From the NCBI RefSeq assembly GCF_007989825.1, contig NZ_BJUA01000002.1:248001-312000 (forward strand): DNA of 64,000 nucleotides. Direction: 5' to 3'. A model generated the notes under the pieces. The model was not told the origin of the DNA. It did no database searches and saw nothing but the letters and a program-made list of their open reading frames with translations. This document shows positions 44,456-53,555 of the stretch, piece by piece. The DNA is from Cellulomonas persica (GTDB lineage: Bacteria; Actinomycetota; Actinomycetes; Actinomycetales; Cellulomonadaceae). The position numbers were made by a program, and so were the translations under genes. Each line of letters begins with the position of its first letter. The first letter of the stretch is position 1.

Positions 44456-45534
44456 GCGCCGCCGCACGGGGCGGCGTGAGCGACGCCACGCGTCGCGACG
44501 AGGCGGTGGCGACGCTGCGCCGCATCGCCTTCCTCCTCGAACGCGCGCAGGCCACCTCCTACCGCAGCGAGGCGTTTCGCACCGCGGCCCACGTGGTCGA
44601 GCAGCAGCCGCCCGCGCGCGTCGCGACGCTCGTGGCCACGGGCGGGCTCACGGAGCTGGCATCCGTCGGGGCGCGGACGGCCGGCGTCGTCGAACTGGTC
44701 TGGCGCGGCAAGCCGGTGCCGTACCTGCTCGAGCTCGAGGACGCGCTCGTGGGCGCGGTGGCCGAGCAGGAGAAGGCCGCGGGCGACGACGTGGAGCGGG
44801 CGCGCGAGCTGCACGCCGCGCTGCGGGGCGACCTGCACGCACACTCGGAGGCGAGCGACGGGGGCGCGTCGATCCAGGAGATGCTGCTCGCGGCGCTCGA
44901 GATCGGGCACGAGTACCAGGCCATCACGGACCACTCGCCGCGGCTGACGGTCGCCAACGGCCTGTCGGCGGCGCGGCTGCGCGCGCAGCTGCAGCAGGTC
45001 GCCGCCCTCAACGTCGCGGTCGCGCCGTTCCGCGTGCTGACCGGGATCGAGGTCGACATCCTCGACGACGGCACCCTGGACCAGGACCCGACGCTGCTCG
45101 ACGAGCTCGACGTCGTCGTCGCGTCGGTGCACTCGAAGCTCGCGATGGACCGGGCCGCGATGACGCGCCGCATGCTGACGGCGGTCCGTGACCCCCGCAC
45201 CGACGTGCTCGGTCACTGCACCGGACGCCGGGTGCTAGGACGCCGGCGTGCCCAGAGCGAGTTCGACGCCCGTGCCGTGTTCAGCGCGTGCGCGGAGCGC
45301 GGCGTGGCGGTGGAGATCAACTGCCGCCCCGACCGTCTCGACCCGCCGCACGACCTGCTCGCGCTCGCCGCCGAGCTCGGCTGCGACTTCGCGATCGACA
45401 CCGACGCGCACGCCCCGGGCCAGCTCGACTGGCAGCTCACGGGATGCGTGCGCGCCGCACGGCACGGCATCGAGGCGACCCGCGTCATCAACACGTGGCC
45501 CGTCGAACGCCTGCTCGAGCGCACGCACGCGTGA
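44452..45534 (+). CDS. PHP-domain protein with HhH-like N-terminus (PolX-like)
   Basis: A 360-residue protein. The N-terminal region (about 10-120) includes RIAFLLERAQATSYRSEAFR and ELASVGARTAGVVELVW, resembling the helix-hairpin-helix domains of PolX. From residue 130 a PHP phosphoesterase starts with GDLHAHSEASDGGASIQEM and continues with ITDHSPRLTVANG, GIEVDILDDG, HCTGRRVLGRR and IDTDAHAPGQLDW, so its metal-site His/Asp residues are intact. No polymerase palm is present. It may process DNA ends in NHEJ, in keeping with the overlap with ku. The GTG at 44452 is used; GTG 44476 is possible. Confidence 0.82.
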   Translation: MSAAARGGVSDATRRDEAVATLRRIAFLLERAQATSYRSEAFRTAAHVVEQQPPARVATLVATGGLTELASVGARTAGVVELVWRGKPVPYLLELEDALVGAVAEQEKAAGDDVERARELHAALRGDLHAHSEASDGGASIQEMLLAALEIGHEYQAITDHSPRLTVANGLSAARLRAQLQQVAALNVAVAPFRVLTGIEVDILDDGTLDQDPTLLDELDVVVASVHSKLAMDRAAMTRRMLTAVRDPRTDVLGHCTGRRVLGRRRAQSEFDARAVFSACAERGVAVEINCRPDRLDPPHDLLALAAELGCDFAIDTDAHAPGQLDWQLTGCVRAARHGIEATRVINTWPVERLLERTHA

Positions 45535-45588
45535 CGAAAGTCGCACGCCACGCGCCTCCACCTGCGCGGGAGCGCTTCGGCGTGCGGC

Positions 45589-45594
45589 TAGGGT
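45589..45594 (+). promoter_or_regulatory. Likely -10 box of hup
   Basis: TAGGGT lies 57 bases before the HU start. It is the only AT-rich hexamer nearby and fits the TAnnnT pattern. Confidence 0.4.
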
Positions 45595-45650
45595 CACCCC
45601 TGCGGCTGCCGAGTCCGGAGCCGCCAGGACCAGACAGGAGTCGAACTCTC

Positions 45651-45932
45651 GTGAGCCTCAACCGCACCGAGCTCGTCCAGGCCGTCGCCGGCAAGGCCGG
45701 CCTGACCGCCGCCGACACCGACAAGGTGATCCGCGCCTTCCAGGACGTCCTCGTCGAGCAGCTCGCCGCCGGCGAGACCGTCACGATCCCCGGCTTCCTC
45801 GCAGTCGGCCGCGCCGAGCGCGCCGCGCGTACGGGCATCAACCCGCAGACCGGCGAGAAGCTCGAGATCCCCGCGGGCTACCGCGTGAAGCTGACCGCGG
45901 GCAGCACGCTCAAGCGCGCCGTCCAGGGCTGA
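45651..45932 (+). CDS. hup: HU-family DNA-binding protein
   Basis: A 93-residue nucleoid protein that bends DNA. The fold starts SLNRTELVQAVAGKAGLTAA with the dimerisation helices, followed by the beta-arm GINPQTGEKLEIPAGYRVKL that inserts into the minor groove, ending in LTAGSTLKRAVQG. Unlike mycobacterial HupB there is no basic C-terminal extension. ACAGGAG lies upstream of the GTG at 45651. Followed at once by a strong hairpin terminator. Confidence 0.95.
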   Translation: MSLNRTELVQAVAGKAGLTAADTDKVIRAFQDVLVEQLAAGETVTIPGFLAVGRAERAARTGINPQTGEKLEIPAGYRVKLTAGSTLKRAVQG

Positions 45933-46520
45933 TCACCCGCGAAGGCCCGGCCCCGACGGGGTCGGGCCTTCGCCGTGCCCGCCCGCGGTGCGGCTGTCCG
46001 CGTCGTCGTCGGCACCGTCGGTGGGCACGTCACGCGACGACGTGCGGCTCTCCAGCACGCGCGGCAGACCCCACCAGAAGCCCGCCAGGACGACGAGGGC
46101 GGACGCGCCGACGACGATGCCCGCCGTCCGGTCCAGCACCACGTCGAACACGAACCCCGCGCTGCCCGCGATCGTGAGCCCGAGCACCGCCAGACCCCAC
46201 CGGGCGAGCGAGTTCCCCGACGAGACGAGCTCGGGCTTCATGCGCTTGCGGAACAGGACGCGGTGCAGGCTCACCGGCGCGACGATCAGCGCGGTCGCGA
46301 GGATCGCCAGCAGCACCAGGACCAGGTAGAGGTCCTGCTGGTATGCGTCGAGGTCGCTGAACCGCTGCTGGAAGGGGATGGTCAGCAGGAAGCCCGTGAG
46401 GATCTGCGCACCGGTCTGCGTGACGCGCAACTCCTGCAGGAGCTCGTCCCAGTTGCGGTCCATGCGCTCGGTGTACGTCTCACGTCGGTCGGCCGCACGG
46501 GCGGCGTGGTGCTCCGGCAC
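45933..46520 (-). CDS. DUF6328-family membrane protein
   Basis: A 195-residue protein. A short soluble N-terminus (MDRNWDELLQELRVTQTGAQ) matches the DUF6328 start, followed by four hydrophobic segments (QQDLYLVLVLLAILATALI, LAVLGLTIAGSAGFV and GIVVGASALVVLAGFWWG). Function unknown. GTG at 46520 with AGGAGGAG upstream. The C-terminal low-complexity tail (GGHGEGPTPSGPGLRG) is encoded by the same DNA as the hup terminator hairpin. Convergent with hup. Confidence 0.82.
   Translation of the reverse strand: MPEHHAARAADRRETYTERMDRNWDELLQELRVTQTGAQILTGFLLTIPFQQRFSDLDAYQQDLYLVLVLLAILATALIVAPVSLHRVLFRKRMKPELVSSGNSLARWGLAVLGLTIAGSAGFVFDVVLDRTAGIVVGASALVVLAGFWWGLPRVLESRTSSRDVPTDGADDDADSRTAGGHGEGPTPSGPGLRG
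45939..45973. terminator. Terminator of hup within the DUF6328 gene end
   Basis: A 16-bp stem (45939-45954 and 45958-45973) with one mismatch and a GAC loop, just after the hup stop. It also lies inside the last codons of the convergent gene. Confidence 0.85.
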
Positions 46521-46615
46521 GTCTCCTCCTGGGGGGTCGGCCTGGATCATCCCGCAGCGCGATGCGCTGCGCGCGGCGAGGCCGAGCACGTGCCGGCACG
46601 GGGGAGACTGTGCAC

Positions 46616-47662
46616 GTGACCTCCTTGCACGACACCACGCACCGCGACTTCGCCTCCGACAACTACGCCGGCGCCCATCCCGAGGTGATGGCCGCCCTGG
46701 CCGCGGCCAACGGCGGGCACCAGACCTCGTACGGCGAGGACGCGTGGACCGCGCGCCTGCAGGAGGTCGTCCGAGGGCTCTTCGGCGAGCAGGCCGAGGC
46801 GTTCCCCGTCTTCAACGGCACGGGCGCCAACGTGCTCAGCCTCCAGGCCGTCCTGCCACCGTGGGGCGCGGTCGTCTGCACGACCGACGCCCACATCCAC
46901 ACCGACGAGAACGGCGCGCCCGAACGCGTCGCCGGGCTCAAGCTCCTGCCGGTCCCGTCGCCCGGCGGCAAGCTCACGCCCGAGCTGCTCGACCGCGAGG
47001 CGTGGGGTTTCGGCGACGAGCACCGCGCGCAGCCGGGCGTCGTCTCGCTCACCGAGTCGACGGAGGTCGGCACCGTCTACACGCCGGACGAGATCCGCGC
47101 GGTCGCGGAGCACGCGCACGAGCTCGGGCTGCGCGTGCACGTCGACGGCGCGCGCCTCGCGAACGCCGCCGCGTCCCTCGGCGTCCCCCTGCGCGCGCTC
47201 ACCACGGACGTGGGCGTCGACGTCGTCTCCCTGGGCGGCACCAAGAACGGCCTGCTGTTCGCCGAGGCCGTCGTGGTCCTCGCGCCCGAGGCGGTCACCG
47301 GACTGGCGTACCTGCGCAAGATGGACATGCAGCTCGCGTCCAAGATGCGCTTCCTGTCCGCGCAGCTCGTCGCGCTGTACGAGGGCGACCTGTGGCTGCG
47401 GTCGGCGGCGCACGCGAACGCGATGGCCGCGCGGCTGGCCGAGGGTCTGACGGCGGCGGGCGTCGAGCTGCTGCACCCGGCGCAGGCGAACGGCGTCTTC
47501 GCGCGCCTGTCGCCCGCGGTGGCCGACGAGCTGCGCCGGCGGTGGCGGTTCTACGACTGGAACCACGGCACCGTGCGGCTCATGTGCGCGTTCGACACCA
47601 CCGAGCAGGACGTCGACGACTTCCTCGCCGCGACCCGTGAGGCGCTCGCCGCGCGCGGCTGA
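46616..47662 (+). CDS. Low-specificity L-threonine aldolase
   Basis: PLP-dependent cleavage of threonine or allo-threonine to glycine and acetaldehyde (fold type I). Of 348 residues the N-terminus reads FASDNYAGAHPEVMAAL, with the PLP lysine K210 in VVSLGGTKNGLLFAEA and DGARLANAAASLGVPL before it. Full length for bacterial LtaE. The GTG at 46616 is nine bases after GGGGAG; GTG 46610 is less well placed. It stands alone, ending before a strong terminator shared with the cellulase gene. Confidence 0.9.
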   Translation: MTSLHDTTHRDFASDNYAGAHPEVMAALAAANGGHQTSYGEDAWTARLQEVVRGLFGEQAEAFPVFNGTGANVLSLQAVLPPWGAVVCTTDAHIHTDENGAPERVAGLKLLPVPSPGGKLTPELLDREAWGFGDEHRAQPGVVSLTESTEVGTVYTPDEIRAVAEHAHELGLRVHVDGARLANAAASLGVPLRALTTDVGVDVVSLGGTKNGLLFAEAVVVLAPEAVTGLAYLRKMDMQLASKMRFLSAQLVALYEGDLWLRSAAHANAMAARLAEGLTAAGVELLHPAQANGVFARLSPAVADELRRRWRFYDWNHGTVRLMCAFDTTEQDVDDFLAATREALAARG

Positions 47663-47701
47663 GCTCCGTTCACGAGCGCACGCCTGCCTCGGCGGTGGTT
47701 G

Positions 47702-47741
47702 ACGCCGGTGGTGGGGGATCGGCACCACCCACCACCGGCGT
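47702..47741. terminator. Bidirectional terminator between threonine aldolase and GH5 gene
   Basis: Perfect 14-bp arms (47702-47715 and 47728-47741) around a 12-base loop, centrally placed between two convergent genes. Confidence 0.8.
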
Positions 47742-47756
47742 CCGTTCAGGGTGCGC

Positions 47757-49523
47757 TCACGCGGTCTGGCACGTGGCGCCGTTGAGCGTGAACGCGGTCG
47801 GGCTCGCGGTGGAACCCGAGTGCGTCCCGTTGAAGCCCACGTCGATCGAGGCACCCGGTGCCAGCGTGCCGTTCCAGGCGACGTTCGTCGCCGTCACGGA
47901 CTGGCCGGTCTGCGTCCACGTCGCGCTCCACCCCTGCTGGAGCGACTGCCCGCCGGGGAGGGTGAACCCGAGGGTCCACCCCGACAGCGTGGACGTCCCG
48001 GTGTTCTTGACCTTGACGTTGACCGACATCCCCGAGCTCCACGTGCTCGCCTGGTAGGTGACCGTGCAGCTGCCCGCCGGGACCGGCGTCGGCGTGCTGG
48101 TGGCCGTGGGGGTAGGGGTGGGGGTCGGCGTCGCGGTGGGCGTCGCCGTCGCGGTCGGCGTGGGTGTCGGGGTCACCGGCGGCGGGTTGCTGCCGAGGTC
48201 GCCGAGCGACTTGCCCGTCGTGCTGTTCGCACCGCCGAGCGGGACCTGGTGGTCCAGGCTCACGAACTTGCCGCCGTCCTGCCACAGCGAGGGCTTGAGC
48301 AGCGCGTACTTCGCGGAGTCCCAGGTCTTCCAGTCGTCCAGCAGGAGACCGCCGGTGTCACCCGAGTTGGGGTTGAGCGACCAGAAGGTGTGCGAGATCT
48401 TCCGCTCGATCATCAGGTCGCGCAGCGCGGTCAGCCAGCGGTCCTGGCGCTCGTCCTGACCGACGCGCCCGCCCCACTCGCCGACGAGCAGCGGCGCGAT
48501 GCCCTGCTTGTGGATGAAGAGCCAGTTGGGGTCCCACACGTCGGCCTCGAGCGTCGCCTTCGTGAACGGCTTCTGGAACCACGACTGCTCGTAGACCAGG
48601 GGTCCGTAGTCGTGCGGGGAGTAGACGAGCTGGTCCTGGTTCGCGCCCAGGTCGACCGGGTGGTCCGTGACGCCGCGCAGGTTCCCGCCCCACCAGGTGT
48701 TGTAGTACTCCTTCTCGTTGGTCGAGGACCACGAGACGCCCTCCTTCGGGTACGTCTCGATGCCCTCGCACAGGATCAGGACCTCGGGGTTGATCGCGAG
48801 GATCCGACGACCTGCGGTCTGGCACACGTTCTTGAAGTTGTCCTGGTCCGTCGAGGAGTCCCACTTCGCACGGGGCGAGGAGTTCGCCGTGCCGTGCGGC
48901 TCGTTCTTGATGTCCATCGCGACGATGGTGTCGTTGTTCTTGTAGCGGGCCGTGACCCACTCCCACGCGGTGTAGAAGTCCTCGGTGGTGATCGTGCCCT
49001 TCCACCACACGGGGACGAAGTGCCCGGCGTTGTCCGCCTCGGCGCTGTGCACGTCGAGCATGACCTTGAGCCCGTACTTCTCGGACAGCTCGAGGAACCG
49101 GTCGAACACCTGCAGGCTCGTCTTGCCCGTGAGCTCGGGGTTGACGTAGGTGTTCACGCCCGACGAGACGGCGGCCTGGCCGGACTTCCACTCGAGCAGG
49201 AGCTGCGTCGAGATCGGCACACGCACGATGTTGATGCCGTGGTCCGCCATCGACTTCGTGGTGTCCTCGAGGTTGACCGACCAGAGCCCGTGGAAGACGC
49301 GCTCGGTCGCGTTGAAGCCGAACCAGTTGGCTCCCGTGAGCCAGACCTCGGTGCCGGCCTTGTCGACGATCTTGTTGCCCTGGACGTGCAGCCAGTCCTC
49401 GCCGGCAGCCTGCGCGGGGGCTGCGGCGACGGCGAGCGGCGCACCGAGCGCCGCGACGGTGGCGAGGCCGGCGATCACGCGGGAACGCAGCGTGCGGCGG
49501 CGGGGGTGAGGGAGTGCGGACAC
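47757..49523 (-). CDS. Secreted GH5 endoglucanase with C-terminal CBM2
   Basis: Cellulase that cuts internal beta-1,4 bonds. Of 588 residues, a Sec/Tat-type signal (PHPRRRTLRSRVIAGLATV ending AAPAQAA) precedes the GH5 barrel (about 41-430), with acid/base E208 in AMDIKNEPHG and nucleophile E349 in LLVGEWGG. A Pro/Thr linker (repeats of TPTPTPTATATPTA) joins it to a CBM2 (about 488-588) with Cys near each end (SCTVTYQASTW and NGATCQTA) and surface Trp residues for cellulose binding. The GTG at 49523 has GAGGAGA upstream. Next to the GH6 gene, in the same direction. Confidence 0.95.
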   Translation of the reverse strand: MSALPHPRRRTLRSRVIAGLATVAALGAPLAVAAAPAQAAGEDWLHVQGNKIVDKAGTEVWLTGANWFGFNATERVFHGLWSVNLEDTTKSMADHGINIVRVPISTQLLLEWKSGQAAVSSGVNTYVNPELTGKTSLQVFDRFLELSEKYGLKVMLDVHSAEADNAGHFVPVWWKGTITTEDFYTAWEWVTARYKNNDTIVAMDIKNEPHGTANSSPRAKWDSSTDQDNFKNVCQTAGRRILAINPEVLILCEGIETYPKEGVSWSSTNEKEYYNTWWGGNLRGVTDHPVDLGANQDQLVYSPHDYGPLVYEQSWFQKPFTKATLEADVWDPNWLFIHKQGIAPLLVGEWGGRVGQDERQDRWLTALRDLMIERKISHTFWSLNPNSGDTGGLLLDDWKTWDSAKYALLKPSLWQDGGKFVSLDHQVPLGGANSTTGKSLGDLGSNPPPVTPTPTPTATATPTATPTPTPTPTATSTPTPVPAGSCTVTYQASTWSSGMSVNVKVKNTGTSTLSGWTLGFTLPGGQSLQQGWSATWTQTGQSVTATNVAWNGTLAPGASIDVGFNGTHSGSTASPTAFTLNGATCQTA

Positions 49524-49558
49524 GGTTCTCCTCGTCGAGAGGTGGGGGGAGGGCGACG

Positions 49559-49594
49559 CCGCGGGCGGCCGTGCCGGAGCACGACCGCCCGCGG
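49559..49594. terminator. Hairpin between GH6 and GH5 genes
   Basis: Arms of 16 bases (49559-49574 and 49579-49594) with one mismatch and a CGGA loop. It occupies almost the entire 77-base gap after the GH6 stop. Confidence 0.7.
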
Positions 49595-49600
49595 ACGAGG

Positions 49601-52228
49601 TCACCCGACGGTGCAGGTGGCGCCGTTGAGCGTGAACGACGTCGGGGCCGTGTTGGTCCCCGAGTGCGAGGCGTTGAAGCCGATGTCGACCACGCCGCCC
49701 GGTGCGATCGAGCCGTTCCACGCCGCGTTCTTGGCGGTGACCGTCGACCCGGACTGCGTCCAGTCGGCGCTCCAGCCCTGCGTGACCTGCTGGCCGCTCG
49801 GGAAGGTGAACGACAGCGTCCAGCCGGACAGGGCCGACGTCCCGGTGTTCTTCACCTTGACGTTGGCCGACAGGCCGTTGTTCCAGCTGCTGGCCTGGTA
49901 CGTCACCTGGCACGAGCCACCGGTCTGCGACGACTGCGTGGTCGCGGTGACCGCGGAGGACTGCGCCGAGGCGTTGCCTGCCACGTCCCGGGCCCGCACG
50001 GAGAACGAGTACGCCGTGGCCGGGTTCAGACCGGTGACGGTGTAGCTCGTCGTCGTCGGCGACGCGATGCGCGTGCTGCCCTGGTACACGTCGTAGCCGG
50101 CCACGCCGGAGCCGCCGGTGTTGTCCGTCGAGGCGTTCCACGACAGCGCCACGCTCGTGGTCGTGACCGTGCCGACCGTCAGGCCCGTGGGCACCGACGG
50201 TGCGGTCGTGTCGGAGACGGAGCCGGACTCGGTCGTCGCCGAGACCGCGCTGGACGCGGCCGAGACGTTGCCCGCGACGTCCTTGGCCCGGACGGTGAAC
50301 GAGTACGCCGTGGCGGGCGACAGACCGGTCGCGGTGAAGCTCGTCGTCGTCGGCGAACCGATCAGCGTCGTGCCGCGGTACACGTCGTACCCGGCCACAC
50401 CCGAACCGCCGGTGTTGTCCGTCGAGGCGTTCCACGACAGCGCCACGCTCGTGCTCGTGACCGTGCCGACCGTCAGGCCCGTGGGCACCGACGGTGCGGT
50501 CGTGTCGGAGACGGAGCCGGACTCGGTCGTCGCCGAGACCGCGCTGGACGCGGCCGAGACGTTGCCCGCGACGTCCTTGGCACGCACGGAGAACGAGTAC
50601 GCCGTGGCCGGGGTCAGCCCGGTCGCCGTGTAGCTCGTCGTGGTGGACGACCCGATCCGCGTCGTGCCCTGGTAGACGTCGTAGCCGGCCACGCCGGAGC
50701 CGCCCGAGTTGTCGGTCGAGGCGTTCCAGGACAGGGCGACGCTCGTGCTCGTGACCGTGCCGGTCTTCAGACCCGTCGGCACCGACGGAGCGGTGGTGTC
50801 GGTCGGAGTCGTGCCGTCACCGCTGATCACGGGGTGGGCGTTCTTGACGAGGGTCACGAACTGGTCCTCGAACCACTGGCCGGCGAGCGGCGCGTTGGGC
50901 GTGGCACCCGTGAGGTTGTTGTTCAGCTTCGGCGAGACGAACGTCGGGTCGCACATGCGGTCGAACCGCTTGCCCTGGTCGTTCGGGATGTCGCTCGAGG
51001 CACCGTCCGACTCGCCCGGGGGCTTGATCCAGACGAACGCGTCGAGGTACGACGACGAGTAGCCCGAGGGCGACGCCTTCGGGAGCTCGCCGATGCCCGC
51101 GCCGAGCGGGTTGCACCACGCGCCGCGGTGCACGCGACGGTCGACGCGCGACTCGTTGACGTACGTCTCGAGGCTCGTGCTCGACGAGACCTTCGTCGGA
51201 CGGTCCGGGCCGCCCCAGCCGTTGCGCGAGGTGTCGATGAGCATGCCGAGGCTCGTCGGGAAGCCCTCGGCGACGAGCAGACGGTGCATGTGCGCCGTGA
51301 AGTCGACCTCGTCGAGGTCGTTGTTCCACTCGTAGAACTTGCTCGAGCGGACCGGGTTGCCACCGACGTTCAGCGTCGGGTCGGTGAGGAAGGGCTCCTC
51401 GAGGGGCGTCGTGTTCGCGACGTCGGAGACGAAGCCCGTGATCGAGGCGAAGCCGGCGTTCGTCGTCTTGGCGACCTCGGCGAAGATCTTCGCCGACGGG
51501 CCCGCGTTCGAGTCCCAGCCGAGCCAGCCCGAGTGGCCGATGTCGATGTAGTTGTAGACGTTGCCCAGCGCGTACAGCTCGTCGAGCGCGTACTTGACGC
51601 CCTGGCGGTAGTAGGGCGCCGCCTGCTGGCACGTCGACTCGCTGATGTTGGTGATGAGGTTCGGCAGCGAGTCCGGCTCGATCGTCGCGGAGATCCGCAG
51701 GTTCGAGTACTCCGGCTGGCCGAGCAGGTCGACGATCGGGTCGATGTACTCGCTCTTGTAGCGCGCGAGGCCCGCGTCCGTGGCGGGCAGCTCGCCGTTC
51801 GACGCGAGCGCGTAGCAGTCACGTCCCGGCAGGTTGTAGATGACCAGGTTGAAGACGAGCGGCTTGCCGGCCGCCTCCTGCTGCTCCACCGCGTTGTCGA
51901 GGTGGAACTTCAGCCCGTTGCCGTCGGCGTTGCCGGTGATCGCGCTGATGCGGTCCATCCAGACGGCCGTCGGCTGCTTGGCGACGGTCCGCATCTTCGC
52001 GGCGAGGGTCGCGTCGCTCTGCTTCGCGGCCGAGGCCAGCACGGAGGCCGACCAGGTCGGGTTCACGTACTGGACGGCACCCGCGTACGGGTTGTCGACG
52101 CGCGCTTCCGCCGCGGTCGCCGTCGGCAGGAACGCCATGGAGAGGGGGAGTGCTGCGAGTGCCACCGTGGTGGCGACTCCGACGGCACGACGCCGTCGGG
52201 TCGTTGCGCGGGGTCCGTGTCGGGACAC
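49601..52228 (-). CDS. Secreted GH6 cellobiohydrolase with three FnIII domains and CBM2
   Basis: Exo-acting cellulase resembling Cellulomonas CbhA/Cel6B. Of 875 residues: a signal peptide (about 1-40, ending TATAAEA), the GH6 domain (about 45-470) with the catalytic acid D186 in [11 protein letters not shown]137 in GRDCYALAS and disulfide Cys at 138/200. Three tandem FnIII modules of exactly 98 residues follow at 477-574, 575-672 and 673-770. The C-terminal CBM2 (771-875) ends NGATCTVG. The GTG at 52228 has GGAGG five bases before it. A CebR-like operator lies about 90 bases upstream. Confidence 0.95.
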   Translation of the reverse strand: MSRHGPRATTRRRRAVGVATTVALAALPLSMAFLPTATAAEARVDNPYAGAVQYVNPTWSASVLASAAKQSDATLAAKMRTVAKQPTAVWMDRISAITGNADGNGLKFHLDNAVEQQEAAGKPLVFNLVIYNLPGRDCYALASNGELPATDAGLARYKSEYIDPIVDLLGQPEYSNLRISATIEPDSLPNLITNISESTCQQAAPYYRQGVKYALDELYALGNVYNYIDIGHSGWLGWDSNAGPSAKIFAEVAKTTNAGFASITGFVSDVANTTPLEEPFLTDPTLNVGGNPVRSSKFYEWNNDLDEVDFTAHMHRLLVAEGFPTSLGMLIDTSRNGWGGPDRPTKVSSSTSLETYVNESRVDRRVHRGAWCNPLGAGIGELPKASPSGYSSSYLDAFVWIKPPGESDGASSDIPNDQGKRFDRMCDPTFVSPKLNNNLTGATPNAPLAGQWFEDQFVTLVKNAHPVISGDGTTPTDTTAPSVPTGLKTGTVTSTSVALSWNASTDNSGGSGVAGYDVYQGTTRIGSSTTTSYTATGLTPATAYSFSVRAKDVAGNVSAASSAVSATTESGSVSDTTAPSVPTGLTVGTVTSTSVALSWNASTDNTGGSGVAGYDVYRGTTLIGSPTTTSFTATGLSPATAYSFTVRAKDVAGNVSAASSAVSATTESGSVSDTTAPSVPTGLTVGTVTTTSVALSWNASTDNTGGSGVAGYDVYQGSTRIASPTTTSYTVTGLNPATAYSFSVRARDVAGNASAQSSAVTATTQSSQTGGSCQVTYQASSWNNGLSANVKVKNTGTSALSGWTLSFTFPSGQQVTQGWSADWTQSGSTVTAKNAAWNGSIAPGGVVDIGFNASHSGTNTAPTSFTLNGATCTVG
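49919..50800 (-). repeat. Three 294-bp tandem repeats encoding FnIII modules
   Basis: Units at 50507-50800, 50213-50506 and 49919-50212 share long identical stretches; for example the second half of units 1 and 2 is nearly base-perfect. Unit length is exactly 98 codons. Such homogenised repeats are subject to recombination and to assembly collapse. Confidence 0.85.
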
Positions 52229-52319
52229 GTGGTCCTCCGAGGAGTCGAACGGCACGCCCGCGCGACAGTGTGCGGACGTCGGCCGCCGGTAGTCGTCGGC
52301 GACCGGGACCAGCGGACCA

Positions 52320-52333
52320 TGCAAGCGCTCCCA
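52320..52333. promoter_or_regulatory. CebR-like LacI operator before the GH6 cellulase
   Basis: TGCAAGCGCTCCCA, or TGGGAGCGCTTGCA on the coding strand, matches the actinobacterial CebR box TGGGAGCGCTCCCA at 12 of 14 positions. It lies 92 bases upstream of the GH6 GTG and 110 bases from the end of the LacI gene. Confidence 0.75.
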
Positions 52334-52442
52334 AGAGGAGCGGCCTAATCGATTCGCCGATGCACCTGGCGTCCGGAAGCGGTTCCGCGGAGACGTCGTC
52401 CGACCGCCGCCGAGCGCGCCGGACGGCGAGCGGAGCGCGGCG

Positions 52443-53489
52443 TCAGTGCGCCTGAGGTGACGTGCTGCCGCGCACGGCGAGCGCCCCGACCGCGAGCGGG
52501 ACACGCACCGGAGGATCGCCCGCGGCCGCGTCGAGCGTGCCCGTGACCGCGCGCGCGAGCGCCTCGCCGAGGTCCGTGGCCAGCGACGGCAGGCTCGTGA
52601 GCGCGGGCGTCGCCAGACGGCACAGGACGCTGTCGGCACCCGCCACCACGGAGACGTCCCACGGCACGACGAGGCCCGTGCGCCGGGCGACGTCGAGGGC
52701 GGCGAGCGCCATGACGTCGGTGGCCAGGACGACCGCGGTCGGGCGCACGGCCTGGGTCAGCAGGCGCCTCGTCGCACCCGCGGCACCCTCGACGGTCCCG
52801 TCGGTCGGCACGATCTCGAGTGCGACCGTGCCGTCCTGCGTCGCCGCACGCAGCCCGCGCTCGCACGCGGCGGTCCGCAGGCGGTCGGTCGGGTCGGCCA
52901 CCAGCGCGATCCGCACGTGGCCGAGGCTCGCGAGGTACCGCGCGACCCGGGCGTACGCGTCCTCGTCGTCGACCTCGACCGCCGCGAGACCGGGCGCCAC
53001 CTCCGTCGGACCGACCACCACGGGGCGCAGCCCGGCGTCCGTCGCGACGCGCAGCCGGACGTCGTCGTCCCGCACCTCGGGCACCACGACGACGTCGCAC
53101 CGCCGTTCCGCTCCCCACCGCCGGTACAGCTCGGCTGCCGCCGCCACGTCGGCGACGACGCGCAGGTCGACGCCGAGCCCGCGCGGCAGCAGCTCGCGCT
53201 GGAACGCCGCGACGACGTCCAGCACGGGTGCGCCGTGCAGCGTCTCGCCGGCGACCACCGCGAGGCCGACGGCCTGGGCACCGGCGCGCATCGAGCGGGC
53301 GGCCGGGTTGGGTCGCCAGCCGAGCTCGTCCGCGACGCGCAGGACGCGTTCTCGGGTCGCGACGGAGACGCCGCGTCGGTCGTTGAGCGCGTACGACACG
53401 ACGGCGGTCGAGACCCCCGCCACTCGTGCCACGTCGGCGATGGTCGGTCGTCGCCCCGCCCGGGGGGCTGCTTCAGATGCCACGATCAC
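52443..53489 (-). CDS. LacI-family transcriptional regulator
   Basis: A 348-residue sugar-responsive repressor. [23 protein letters not shown] followed by [15 protein letters not shown]. The periplasmic-binding-like ligand domain spans about 70-340 ([20 protein letters not shown], then [16 protein letters not shown]). It lies just upstream of the cellulase genes in the same direction, and the CebR-like box upstream of GH6 makes it the likely local regulator. The hinge helix is PAARSMRAG. Shares its start region with the divergent sensor gene. Ligand not known; cellobiose is the natural guess. Confidence 0.88.
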   Translation of the reverse strand: MIVASEAAPRAGRRPTIADVARVAGVSTAVVSYALNDRRGVSVATRERVLRVADELGWRPNPAARSMRAGAQAVGLAVVAGETLHGAPVLDVVAAFQRELLPRGLGVDLRVVADVAAAAELYRRWGAERRCDVVVVPEVRDDDVRLRVATDAGLRPVVVGPTEVAPGLAAVEVDDEDAYARVARYLASLGHVRIALVADPTDRLRTAACERGLRAATQDGTVALEIVPTDGTVEGAAGATRRLLTQAVRPTAVVLATDVMALAALDVARRTGLVVPWDVSVVAGADSVLCRLATPALTSLPSLATDLGEALARAVTGTLDAAAGDPPVRVPLAVGALAVRGSTSPQAH

Positions 53490-53503
53490 CTAGTCTGTCG
53501 CCC

Positions 53504-53522
53504 GATGCGGACGAATCGCATC
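53504..53522. promoter_or_regulatory. Dyad between lacI and the sensor gene
   Basis: GATGCG (53504-53509) and CGCATC (53517-53522) flank a 7-base spacer in the 66-base divergent region. It may be an autoregulatory operator of the LacI gene or of the sensor gene. Confidence 0.4.
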
Positions 53523-53555
53523 ATCTCGGCTCCGATGATGTGGACGGGGTGACCA

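Noticed and set aside
50118..50633. Plus-strand repeats resembling a repetitive protein opposite the GH6 gene
   Set aside because: They are the reverse reading of the FnIII modules and have no independent support.
49919..50800. Possible CRISPR-like repeats
   Set aside because: Units are 294 bp, contiguous and in-frame coding, with no spacers.
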